A stretch of 64,000 nucleotides of DNA from Crateriforma spongiae (GTDB taxonomy: Bacteria > Planctomycetota > Planctomycetia > Pirellulales > Pirellulaceae). The stretch's first letter is position 1, and every line of letters begins with the position of its first letter. The notes under the pieces are model-generated. The model saw only the letters and a list, made by a program, of their open reading frames with translations. It was not told where the DNA came from and made no database searches. The position numbers and the translations under genes are program-made. The DNA is taken from contig NZ_JAAXMS010000002.1 of the NCBI RefSeq assembly GCF_012290005.1, positions 372,001 through 436,000 on the forward strand, read 5' to 3'. This document shows positions 18,811 to 27,900 of this stretch, one piece after another.

Positions 18811-20093
18811 TTTTGATCTCCCGTCATCACATAGTCGGAAACAGGTCGCAAGTCATCACGATGAATTGAGTTTGGATCCATCACCGAAGGACTACCGATT
18901 TGAAAACGCTGGGAAAGTTGTTTCGCATCCAGCCCAAACTGTCCTAAGTCATAGTGATGCCGGCTTTGGTAGCCCGCCGCGGCGTCAGCCTTCGTCCGCA
19001 ATTCGGTCACTCCCGATTCGCTAATCCGTACGGACAACGTGTCCAAGGCTCCCATGACGGATTCAAACGGCTGGGAAGTCAAATCGGCATACTCGATCAA
19101 CACAAATCGATTTCGTGGCGTTGAATGATCAGCCCATCGCAGCCGATCCCAATACGATGCCAACAAGTCGACAAACCGGTCGACAATCTGGGGTTCGCTG
19201 GCACGATGTCCGAACAGACGCAGCCCGCCATCAATCGAACTCAGTTGGGACGGGACGGCCTGCTCGGGACAGCGACGAAGCCCAATGAAGCTTGCATCCG
19301 GAAAGGCATCCGCCAGTTCAGGCAACCATGCCGTAAAACACGGATTCTTGGATAGCAAACGTCGGTTGCCACCTCGATACTTCAGGTGCCGGATCACCAG
19401 TCGGCGATACGCATCGATCAATCGGTGCTTGCGTTGCGGGGATAATCGATCGCTGAAATGGCCCAGGTCCCAGACATGCTGACTGTGGGGTTGCAGTAGT
19501 ACTCGCAGAAAACATCCATCGAAAGCGATCAGCCCCAGATAGTCTTCCTCCGGATCGGTCAAACGCGTGGCATGAATATCGTTCAGCGAACGAAAACAGC
19601 AGTCTTCGGCCCAACGTAGACAGCGGGCCAGCGGGCCACCGAAGCGTCGATCGATACGCATTAACAATCCGATGCATCGTTTCTGGCACAACGCCGGTGC
19701 AAACAAGACCTCCCACAGTGGCATCGTCGTGAACGTCTGACGATCAGATGACAACAAGCGGTGTGCGAAGGTTGTTCCGCTGCGTGGAAGACCGACGACG
19801 AACAAGGGGCGCTGGACCGCAACTTGATCCAACGATGGGTCCATCCAATCGTCCAGCTGCATTGCCAGACGATGAACGAGTCCCAAAGGAATCACCGTCG
19901 CCCAGACGATACCGCGCATGACCGCCCCAAAGACCTTGCGTGCGATGACCGACAGACGCTGGTTCGCCGCTAACATTGAAGATCGCGACCGATCAAAACG
20001 GAACGTATGTGTAGAACTGCGATGGACCTGCGGGTCGAGTATGGCGGACCGGGCGGGCGGGTATCTACCGTCATCATTGATACGGGACTTCAT
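18807..20093 (-). CDS. Sulfotransferase family protein
   Basis: This 428-residue protein contains the PAPS 5'-phosphosulfate-binding loop FVVGLPRSGTTFAHRLL near residue 96. The 3'-phosphate region is IEYADLTSQPFESV near 330. It matches the Sulfotransfer_3 type (PF13469). A weakly hydrophobic stretch (GIVWATVIPLGLVHRLAM) before the catalytic domain may associate with the membrane. It should move sulfate from PAPS to a glycan, lipid or small molecule. It is the first gene of a three-gene operon with ATGA and TGATG junctions, so the acceptor is probably the product of the next glycosyltransferase. The exact start is uncertain because the first 70 residues are poorly conserved in type. Confidence 0.88.
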   Translation of the reverse strand: MKSRINDDGRYPPARSAILDPQVHRSSTHTFRFDRSRSSMLAANQRLSVIARKVFGAVMRGIVWATVIPLGLVHRLAMQLDDWMDPSLDQVAVQRPLFVVGLPRSGTTFAHRLLSSDRQTFTTMPLWEVLFAPALCQKRCIGLLMRIDRRFGGPLARCLRWAEDCCFRSLNDIHATRLTDPEEDYLGLIAFDGCFLRVLLQPHSQHVWDLGHFSDRLSPQRKHRLIDAYRRLVIRHLKYRGGNRRLLSKNPCFTAWLPELADAFPDASFIGLRRCPEQAVPSQLSSIDGGLRLFGHRASEPQIVDRFVDLLASYWDRLRWADHSTPRNRFVLIEYADLTSQPFESVMGALDTLSVRISESGVTELRTKADAAAGYQSRHHYDLGQFGLDAKQLSQRFQIGSPSVMDPNSIHRDDLRPVSDYVMTGDQK

Positions 20094-20444
20094 TTCATCG
20101 TCTCTTCACCGTAACCGTCACCAGAATCACAAACGAAGGCTTGCCGATAGGTGCAATGCACCTGATTCAGGCTCAAACACTTCGCATGCCGAAAGCGGCC
20201 GAGCACAGCCAATTGGTTGACAGGCAAACGTACATAGCAATCTTGACGCCAAAGCGTGCGGCCGGCGGTGAACATGCCGGCCTTCCCAACGCTAGAGCCT
20301 GACCCGAGACGAACGCTGCGCTTCGCAGGAAAGAATTTTGAATCGACCGTTCTGGGCGGACGGTGTGGACTGTTCTGTGAAGAACAGGCACGCGAATCGG
20401 TCCGCATCGCCGGAAAGCGACGCAGGATCAATTGGTATGACAGG
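20094..20444. other. 351-bp intergenic region upstream of the sulfotransferase operon
   Basis: This gap probably holds the operon promoter and the end of the FAD oxidoreductase transcript. A 130-codon minus-strand frame spans it but has no recognisable domain and overlaps the neighbouring gene end. I reject it as a gene. The main visible structure is the hairpin at 20253-20293. Confidence 0.5.
20253..20293. repeat. Long imperfect intergenic hairpin
   Basis: The inner arms GGCCGGC (20260-20266) and GCCGGCC (20276-20282) pair around a 9-nt loop. Outer arms AGCGT (20253-20257) and ACGCT (20289-20293) can extend the stem. No T-tract follows on either side. It may be a terminator for the FAD oxidoreductase gene or a REP-like dispersed element. 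I see no second copy in this window. Confidence 0.4.
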
Positions 20445-21596
20445 TCACGAAGCCACCGAACAAAGGGGTCCGCCGGCGACAAAGGCGTCCGCCAGGCCGA
20501 ATGCCAGCGTCATTCCGCCACCACCGGTTCCCGTCGCGACATGAACGCCCTGAATCGGCTCGGAACGGTAAATCACTTGCGTCGGATGCTTGGCATAAAT
20601 TCCGCTCCATCGCCGTGAAACTTCCCAAGTTGGCAGTTCGATGATCTTGTGCAGTTCGCGCAGGATCAACGCATCAATCTCAGGACGATCAAACGGTCCG
20701 ATCTCGGTATCGTACTCATGCGAATCGCCCAAGATGATTTCACCAGCCGCGTTTTGTGAAGCCATGACGTGGATGCCATAGCGATCCAGCTCCGGCGTCT
20801 CTTCGGCAACACGATCAACCAGTCGGCTCAGACTGGGACAAATGCGAAAGCTGTTGTAGTGACGCAGCGTCAAACCGCTGGCGATGTGAGTCCCCAAGTT
20901 CCATTCGCTGGGCTGCGGGATGGTCCGCATCATCTGAAGTTTGCAAGCCCGCAGGCCGGAACGCTGAAAGACCGTGGGCAACAGCGAATGAAAATCCGCA
21001 CCGCTGCAGACAATGATTTGGTCCAGCGTCCATTCGCGCCGGTCGGATGTGGTCAAACCGCCGGATCGAACTGCCACCACAGGGCATTCGAAATGGAACT
21101 GGACTCCGTAACGTGCGTTCAAAAAGCCGGGCAGCGCGGCAATGGCCTGGACCGGATCGACCGCCAACTCGGTCCGGCTAAACAGCCCCCCCAACAAACC
21201 GTTCGGGTTGGCCGCGGGAGTTTTTCGACGAACTTGATCCGGCGAAAGAAGTTCCACCTGATACCCCAGGTCGACTGCTTGGTCAGCGAACTCGTTCAGG
21301 ACTTGCCATTCGTCCTCTCGGTGGGCCAAGTAGATCGCTCCGGTGGGACGGCAAAAGAAGTTGGCTTGTCCTGCCAATTCCAACCAAATCTCTCGACTTC
21401 GCAACGCCGCATCCAATGCCGGCCCCGCTTCCTGGCCGACCGGCCACACCATCCCGAAGTTTCGAATCGATGCGCCCTGGCATGCTGCATTTCTTTCGAA
21501 AACGGTGACGCGGTGCCCCTGTTTGGCGGCGGCCAACGCGTGAGCGAACCCCACGATTCCGGCACCAACGATTCCGACATGTTGACGATCTTCCAT
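20445..21596 (-). CDS. TIGR03364-type FAD-dependent oxidoreductase (DAO family)
   Basis: The protein has 383 residues. The N-terminal dinucleotide-binding motif is VGIVGAGIVGFAHALAAAKQG with VFERN following. The second motif ASIRNFGMVWPVGQ is characteristic of the TIGR03364 group, which has been linked by gene context to aminophosphonate catabolism. The C-terminal FAD motif is VHVATGTGGGGMTLAFGLA. I chose the ATG at 21594-21596 because AAGGAA (21604-21609) lies 7 nt upstream; the frame continues upstream without sense. It should oxidise an amine or a substituted glycine-like substrate in the cytoplasm. It is divergent from the DUF5690 membrane protein. No phosphonate hydrolase gene is present nearby. 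Confidence 0.85.
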   Translation of the reverse strand: MEDRQHVGIVGAGIVGFAHALAAAKQGHRVTVFERNAACQGASIRNFGMVWPVGQEAGPALDAALRSREIWLELAGQANFFCRPTGAIYLAHREDEWQVLNEFADQAVDLGYQVELLSPDQVRRKTPAANPNGLLGGLFSRTELAVDPVQAIAALPGFLNARYGVQFHFECPVVAVRSGGLTTSDRREWTLDQIIVCSGADFHSLLPTVFQRSGLRACKLQMMRTIPQPSEWNLGTHIASGLTLRHYNSFRICPSLSRLVDRVAEETPELDRYGIHVMASQNAAGEIILGDSHEYDTEIGPFDRPEIDALILRELHKIIELPTWEVSRRWSGIYAKHPTQVIYRSEPIQGVHVATGTGGGGMTLAFGLADAFVAGGPLCSVAS

Positions 21597-21938
21597 CCAC
21601 TCATTCCTTACGGTTGATGGGGCCATGAATTTTCCAGAACGGATCAAAAAACTGCGACGGGTTCAAAAGCAGCGTCGGTCATGTTTCAAGCACAACGCCC
21701 GGACAAGCCGGCAAGGAACGTTTCCCTTTCGGCCGGCCGAGCAATCTCTTGGAATCCTAGCCGTTCCTTCATCGAATTCGCATCCAGTTTCCCGCGTGTT
21801 TTGTTACGACACCGCTGCCGAACGGCTTGCCACACGCTTTACCGAATTCGCGTTTGCGTTCGGTCCTGCCTCGGACCTGCCGGCGTGAAAAGAGAATCCG
21901 AAAACACCCTCAATCGCATCCTGCCCAGGAGGCATGCG
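21597..21938. other. 342-bp divergent promoter region
   Basis: The region lies between the FAD oxidoreductase and the DUF5690 gene. The DUF5690 frame is open through it from 21681, but the translated sequence is Arg/Ser/His-rich with no membrane character and no ATG close to the domain. I therefore treat it as noncoding and probably shared regulatory DNA. Confidence 0.5.
21927..21932 (+). promoter_or_regulatory. Perfect Shine-Dalgarno AGGAGG setting a TTG start
   Basis: AGGAGG lies 6 nt before the TTG at 21939-21941. The only nearer ATG (21934) is followed after one codon by TGA. This fixes the DUF5690 start at TTG. Confidence 0.8.
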
Positions 21939-23279
21939 TTGATCAAGCCGTCCACATCAAATCTTCGCAGCCAGGACCTTGCCTGGGGGATCGTCGCGGT
22001 CGTCGCTGCTTTCGGCACCTATTTTTGCACCTACGGGCTTCGCAAACCCTTCACGGTGGCCGCCTACGAGAACCAATTCTTGGGTCCATGGGCGATGAAG
22101 TCTGTATTGGTGTTAACACAGGTTGTCGGCTACACGCTGTCAAAAATCATCGGCATCAAAGTGATAGCTGAAATGCGTCGCGGTCGGCGTGCATTGGTTC
22201 TGTGCGGCATGATCGCGGTGGCCGAAGCGGCGTTGGTTTTGTTTGCCGTCACTCCGCCCACGTGGTCGTTTGTGTTTCTGTTCGTCAACGGCCTAATGTT
22301 GGGAATGGTTTTCGGCCTGGTGCTGGGATTCCTGGAAGGTCGGCGTTTGACCGAAGCTTTAGTGGCCGGCCTGTGCGCAAGCTTTATCTTGGCCGACGGT
22401 GTGACCAAGTCCGTCGGGGCTTGGGTGCTGCAAGCGGGTGTCACCGAAGCTTGGATGCCGGCGGTTGCCGGCGGCCTGTTTTTGCCGCCACTGTTGATTT
22501 GCGTCGGAGTCCTATCACGGGTCCCTCCGCCATCGCTGGACGACCAGAAAGCACGACATGAACGCACCCCAATGAATTCACGCCAGCGGCGCAGCGTTCT
22601 ACGACGATACTGGGTTACGTTGGGGTCGATCACCACGATCTATTTAATGGTCACCATCCTGCGAAGTTTTCGCGCGGACTTTGCCCCGGAACTGTGGCAG
22701 GCGTTGGGTGCCGACGTGGTCCCGTCCACGTTCAGTCGTTCGGAAATGTGGGTTGCCTTCGGCGTGCTGGTCATCAACGGCGCCGCCGTCTTGGTTTCCA
22801 ACAACGTCCGCGCATTCTTGACATCGCTGGTCACTTGCGGGTTGGGCTTGGCACTGATTGCCGCCGTGCTGGTGGACCAAGCGTCGGGCAACGTGTTACC
22901 CGCTTTTCCGTTCATGGTGCTGATGGGGTTGGGGCTGTACCTGCCGTATGTCGCCATCCACACCACCGTGTTCGAACGATTCTTGGCAATGACACGGGCA
23001 GAGGGAAACATCGGCTACTTGATGTACGTGGTCGATGCGGCGGGATACCTGGGCTACGTGGTGACACTCGCGGTGAAGGATCAGATTTTGGCGAGCGGTG
23101 ACGCTGTCGTGTTCTTTAACCGATTCGGTCTTGCCACGGTTTGCATTTCCGCCGTGTGCTTGTTGATCATCGCAATCCGCTACCGGTTCGATTTAGCCGG
23201 CGATGTCGCCGATACCGCATCAGATCCAAACGTGGACATGTCACCGTCGCGCCATCCCGCTGCGGCGACGACCACCTAG
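21939..23279 (+). CDS. DUF5690-family multi-pass membrane protein (MFS-like)
   Basis: The 446-residue protein has about 12 hydrophobic segments. The signature near the start, GTYFCTYGLRKPFTVAAYE, is typical of DUF5690 (PF18943) and resembles major-facilitator sugar-phosphate carriers. Other characteristic parts are MLGMVFGLVLGFLEGRR and LPYVAIHTTVFERFLA. The start is the TTG behind AGGAGG. It is divergent from a TIGR03364 oxidoreductase. From memory of other genomes these two families tend to be neighbours, so uptake of an aminophosphonate-like substrate is a reasonable inference, not shown here. The last four bases overlap the end of the convergent DUF819 gene. Confidence 0.85.
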   Translation: MIKPSTSNLRSQDLAWGIVAVVAAFGTYFCTYGLRKPFTVAAYENQFLGPWAMKSVLVLTQVVGYTLSKIIGIKVIAEMRRGRRALVLCGMIAVAEAALVLFAVTPPTWSFVFLFVNGLMLGMVFGLVLGFLEGRRLTEALVAGLCASFILADGVTKSVGAWVLQAGVTEAWMPAVAGGLFLPPLLICVGVLSRVPPPSLDDQKARHERTPMNSRQRRSVLRRYWVTLGSITTIYLMVTILRSFRADFAPELWQALGADVVPSTFSRSEMWVAFGVLVINGAAVLVSNNVRAFLTSLVTCGLGLALIAAVLVDQASGNVLPAFPFMVLMGLGLYLPYVAIHTTVFERFLAMTRAEGNIGYLMYVVDAAGYLGYVVTLAVKDQILASGDAVVFFNRFGLATVCISAVCLLIIAIRYRFDLAGDVADTASDPNVDMSPSRHPAAATTT

Positions 23280-24511
23280 GCGGCGGAGATCGCTTCCATC
23301 ATCAACGCACACAAGTACGCTGCGTAGGTCCCCAGCGCGTAACCGACGACCGCCAACAGTACGCCGACCGGCGCCAATGCGGGATGAAACGCCGCGGCGA
23401 CGACGGGAGCGCTAGCGGCACCACCGATGTTTGCTTTGCTGCCGACCGCCAGAAAGAAATATGGCGCACGAATCAGCACGGCAACCACCAGCAACAATCC
23501 CACATGGATCATCATCCACAGGCCTCCGATCACAAACGCCATCGGGCGTTCCGCCACCGCGGTCACATCCATCCGCAGCCCGATCGTTGCGACCAGCATG
23601 AAGATAAACACCGTCCCCAACTGCGACGCGCCCGCACCATGCAGGCCACGTGCCGACGTGAACGACAACAGCACACCGCCGGTCGTCGCCAGAACGATCA
23701 GCCAGAAGAACGCAGAATTCAGACTGAAGCGATTCAGTGTTGGATAGTTCTGTTCGATCCAGGGAGCAATCGCGTCGGCGGCCAAATGACAAAGCGCTGT
23801 CACACCAAACGCGACGCCCAATACCATCAATAAGTCGGTGGAACTGGGAATCCGACGACTTTGTTTGGAAAACAACTCCATCTTTTCGGTCAACTGATCA
23901 ACGCTGGAAGAATCGGCTTTCAACCGCGCATCGATCCAACGGTGCTTTCCGACGCCCAACAACAAGATCGCCATCCAAACTTCGGCCACGACGACGTCGA
24001 CCGCCACCATCAGGCTGTAAAGTCGTTCGGACGGTTCAAAGATTTCTTTCATCGCCGCTTGGTTGGCACCACCGCCGATCCAGCTGCCCGCCACGGTCGC
24101 CAACCCTCGCCAGATCGCTTCGCCGTCTTGTCCCCCCACCGATTCGGGCGATACCAGGCCGACGATCAACAATGCCAACGGGCCGCCAATGACGACACCC
24201 ACCGTGCCGGTCAAGAACATGATGATGGCCTTGGGGCCTAGTTTGACGATCTCGCTGAGGTCAATGCTAAGCGTTAACAACACCAAACTGGCGGGCAACA
24301 AATATCGAGTCGCGACGAAATACAACATCGAGTTTTCGATGTCGACCAACCCACTGAGCGTCAACAATGAAGGCAGGAAATAGCAAAGCAACAACATCGG
24401 AACGAACCGATAGAATCGCCGAAAAAACGGATGCGGGCTGTCGTTGGTCCGGAAAATTACCGCCAAGATGACCAGCAGTAGGCCCAGAATCACGGCGTCG
24501 TTGTCTATCAC
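23276..24511 (-). CDS. DUF819-family integral membrane protein
   Basis: This 411-residue protein has about 10-11 transmembrane segments. Its N-terminal part (VIFRTNDSPHPFFRRFYRFVPMLLLCYFLP) and the conserved loop GSWIGGGANQAAMKE match DUF819 (PF05684, YjcL-like). DUF819 proteins have no established substrate; the fold suggests a secondary transporter. The start is a GTG at 24509-24511 with a purine-rich stretch upstream. The stop overlaps the stop of the convergent DUF5690 gene by four bases, so the two transcripts must overlap. Confidence 0.85.
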   Translation of the reverse strand: MIDNDAVILGLLLVILAVIFRTNDSPHPFFRRFYRFVPMLLLCYFLPSLLTLSGLVDIENSMLYFVATRYLLPASLVLLTLSIDLSEIVKLGPKAIIMFLTGTVGVVIGGPLALLIVGLVSPESVGGQDGEAIWRGLATVAGSWIGGGANQAAMKEIFEPSERLYSLMVAVDVVVAEVWMAILLLGVGKHRWIDARLKADSSSVDQLTEKMELFSKQSRRIPSSTDLLMVLGVAFGVTALCHLAADAIAPWIEQNYPTLNRFSLNSAFFWLIVLATTGGVLLSFTSARGLHGAGASQLGTVFIFMLVATIGLRMDVTAVAERPMAFVIGGLWMMIHVGLLLVVAVLIRAPYFFLAVGSKANIGGAASAPVVAAAFHPALAPVGVLLAVVGYALGTYAAYLCALMMEAISAA

Positions 24512-24922
24512 GAATGTCTCTTCTTGGGGTCAGAGTTGGATGCGGCGGACATCGTCGCGCGGGTCTGCCGTCACCCAAGCGAGCTCAAAATTCACGCCGT
24601 GATCGGCGACGCGGGGTCCCTTTATCTCGCTCGGATCTTGCTCGGGAGATCGGACCGCAACCCGTCAATCAAGACCAGCGGCGAATGGTGCGCATTGTAG
24701 ATGTATCCGCCGCCGATGGCTTCCGCGTCTTCGCATCCACCGTCCTACTGCCGCACCGAATCGCCGCGACGCCGTCCTAAAAAAAGAATTCACATTGGCT
24801 GTGACGCCATCGGTACAATCGACTCGCCAGCCCAGACCGGACGACGACGTTGTGATCGTGAATCGGCGTGAACGTCCGCTGTGCCGCTGCTTTCGTTTCT
24901 GACCGTGTCGGAGATCGCGTCG
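24512..24922. other. 411-bp divergent intergenic region
   Basis: The region separates the DUF819 and PQQ-propeller genes, which are transcribed away from each other. I see no small gene, RNA gene or strong hairpin. It presumably carries both promoters. Confidence 0.45.
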
Positions 24923-27900
24923 ATGACTTTGGCCCGATTGGCCCTCCAGGCCTTCGTTTGTATCTGTGTCCTGGCCGCTGGAAACCTCGGCGTCGCATCC
25001 GCGGATGCCGTTTCCGAGGCGACAGCTTTGTTAGAACGCGGCCAGTTCAGTGGCGGCTTCATCGTCCACGTCGGTGCCACCGATGGCGAACTGACGACGG
25101 CACTTCAACAGAACGATGCGACACAAGTTCAAGGCTTGGTGCAAACAGTCCGGCAATTGAAGCAAGCTCGAGACCATGCGACCGACGCTGAACGCTATGG
25201 CAACGTTTCATTCGATCAACTTCGCGATCGCCGCCTGCCCTACGTCGACAACTTGGTCAACCTGTTGATCCTCGAAGACGACATCGACATTGATGCCTCC
25301 GAAATTGATCGCGTCTTGGTGCCCGGCGGTGTCGCTTTGATCCGTGACGACAACGGGTGGACCAAGAACGTCAAGGCTTGGCCGGACAACATCGACCAGT
25401 GGTCACACTATCTGCATGACCCATCGGGCAACTCCGTCGCTCATGACGACGTCGTCGGACCGCCCCGCCACCTGCAATGGGTGGGCAGCCCGCGGTGGTC
25501 GCGCCACCACGATCGAATGGCCAGCATGAGCGCTTTGGTTTCCACCGGTGGCCGCATGTTTTACATCATGGATGAAGGCAGCCGGATATCCATTCAAATG
25601 CCTCCGAAATGGAAGCTGATTGCCCGCGATGCGTTCAACGGCACGGTGCTTTGGAAACGAGACATTGACGAATGGCAATCGCACCTTTGGCCGCTGAAAA
25701 GTGGCCCCAGTCAACTTTCCCGCAGACTCGTTTCTACCGACGACGTCGTTTATGCCCCGTTGGGTTTCAACGAACCTCTTTCGGCGTTGGATGCCAAAAC
25801 GGGAAAAACCCTGCGGGTCTATGAAGGAACCGATGCCACCGAAGAAATCATTTGCACCGGAGACACGCTGTATTTGGTCGTCCGCAAAGGGGAAGCGGAA
25901 CTTCAAAACTACACACCGCTGTTTGGAACCGTGGGTGATCAAGCACGATCACGAGAGGAATTCTTCTGGGACGAACACCCCAGGGTCTTGATGGCCTTTG
26001 ACGCCGACAGCGGGAAACAGTTGTGGGCGAAGCAAACCGTGATTTCACCACTCAGCTTGGCCGCCCAGGATTCGCAGATCTATTTCCATGACGGACAACG
26101 CGTGGTCAGCTTGGACGGGCGATCCGGTGATACGGTTTGGGCCAGCAATCCCGTAACGCGTCGCCAGTCGTTCACGTTCAATTTCGGACCGCGACTGGTC
26201 GTTTATCAAGACGTGGTGCTGTATGCCGGCGGCGACGGCAAACTGGTCAGCGTGGACGCCAAAAGTGGCGAAGCGTTGTGGGATTCCCAGTTCCCCAACA
26301 GCGGCTATCAATCACCCCAAGACTTGATGGTGGTCGACGGCCTGGTCTGGTTGGCTCCCCTAACGTCCGGCAAGGACAGCGGGGTTTATACCGGCCGCGA
26401 TCCGCGAACGGGCGAAGTGAAAAAGGAATTCGCCCCGGACGTCGATACCTATTGGTTCCATCACCGCTGCTACATCGCCAAAGCGACCGACAATTTCCTG
26501 ATGCCATCGCGCACCGGCATTGAATTTGTCGACCCGGACCAAGAGCATTGGGACATTCACCATTGGGTTCGTGGCGGCTGTCTTTACGGCGTCATGCCGT
26601 GCAACGGATTGACTTACGCACCGCCGCACAACTGTGCCTGTTATCCGGAAGCCAAATTGTTCGGCTTCAACGCGTTGTCGGCTGCATCACCCACGCGACC
26701 GACACCGGGTGAAGTTTCCGATGAAGGCCGACTGGAACAGGGGCCTGCCTTTGGGACTGCTTTGACAAGCGCCGACAACACCCAACGTGATGATTGGCCG
26801 ACCTATCGCCACGACGCCCGTCGCAGCGGCACCACCGATTTGCCCATCGATGACGATGTTCAAACGAGTTGGTCGGTGGATCTGGGTGGCCGTTTGACGT
26901 CACCGGTGATCGCAGACGAAACGGTGTACGTGGCACAAGTCGATACGCACACGTTGTTCGCCATGGACGAAACGACCGGTGATACCCGTTGGACGTTCAA
27001 GGCGGGCGGACGAATCGATTCGCCACCCACGGTGCATCGCGGCCGGGTTGTCTTCGGCAGCACCGACGGTTGGGTTTATTGCCTAACGACCGACGGCGAA
27101 CTGGTCTGGCGGTTCCGCGCCGCCCCGATCGATCGTCGCACGATGGCGTTCGAGCAACTGGAATCGCTGTGGCCGGTTCACGGCAGTGTGCTTATTCACA
27201 ATGACCAACTGTATTGCGTCGCCGGTCGTTCGATCTTCCTGGACGGTGGCCTACGTCTGTTGAAACTGGACTTGGCCACCGGGCAAAAACTGGCCGAGAA
27301 GATCATGGATGAAAAGAACCCCGACACGGGAAACAACATCCAAGAAAAACTGCAGATCCTTCAAATGCCCGTTGGTCTGCCCGACATCCTGTCCTGTGAC
27401 GGCGATCATATCTTCATGAAGTCACAAAAGTTTGACTTGGACGGCAATCGTCTGGAGATCGGCCCCAACAGTGGTGACTTTGTAGGCCAAGTCAGCAAGC
27501 AACGTGGACCCGATGCACACATCTTTGCCCCCATGGGCTTCTTGGACGACACCTGGTTTCACCGATCGTACTGGGTGCACGGACAAAGCTTCGCCGGCGG
27601 CCACGGTGGCTATTACCAAGCAGGACGTTTCGCACCATCGGGACGCATCATGGTCAACGGCAACGGATACGTTTACGGCTATGGCCGAAAACCGGAATAC
27701 CTGCGCTGGACCACGGTTCTGGAACATCAACTGTTCGCAGCCGAGCCGAACCCACCCAAGATCCCGGAAAACTTAGGAAAGCCGTCGGGCCCCAATGGCC
27801 CAACCGTGTCAGTTCCGATGTCGCCCAGCATCCAGCCGCAACAACAACCGATCACGGTCGAAGCTTGGTTCACGACGACCAAACCTAACGGTGTCATCGT

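Noticed and set aside
20090-20482. 130-codon minus-strand frame whose end overlaps the sulfotransferase start
   Set aside because: It has no recognisable domain, overlaps the FAD oxidoreductase end, and covers the intergenic hairpin.
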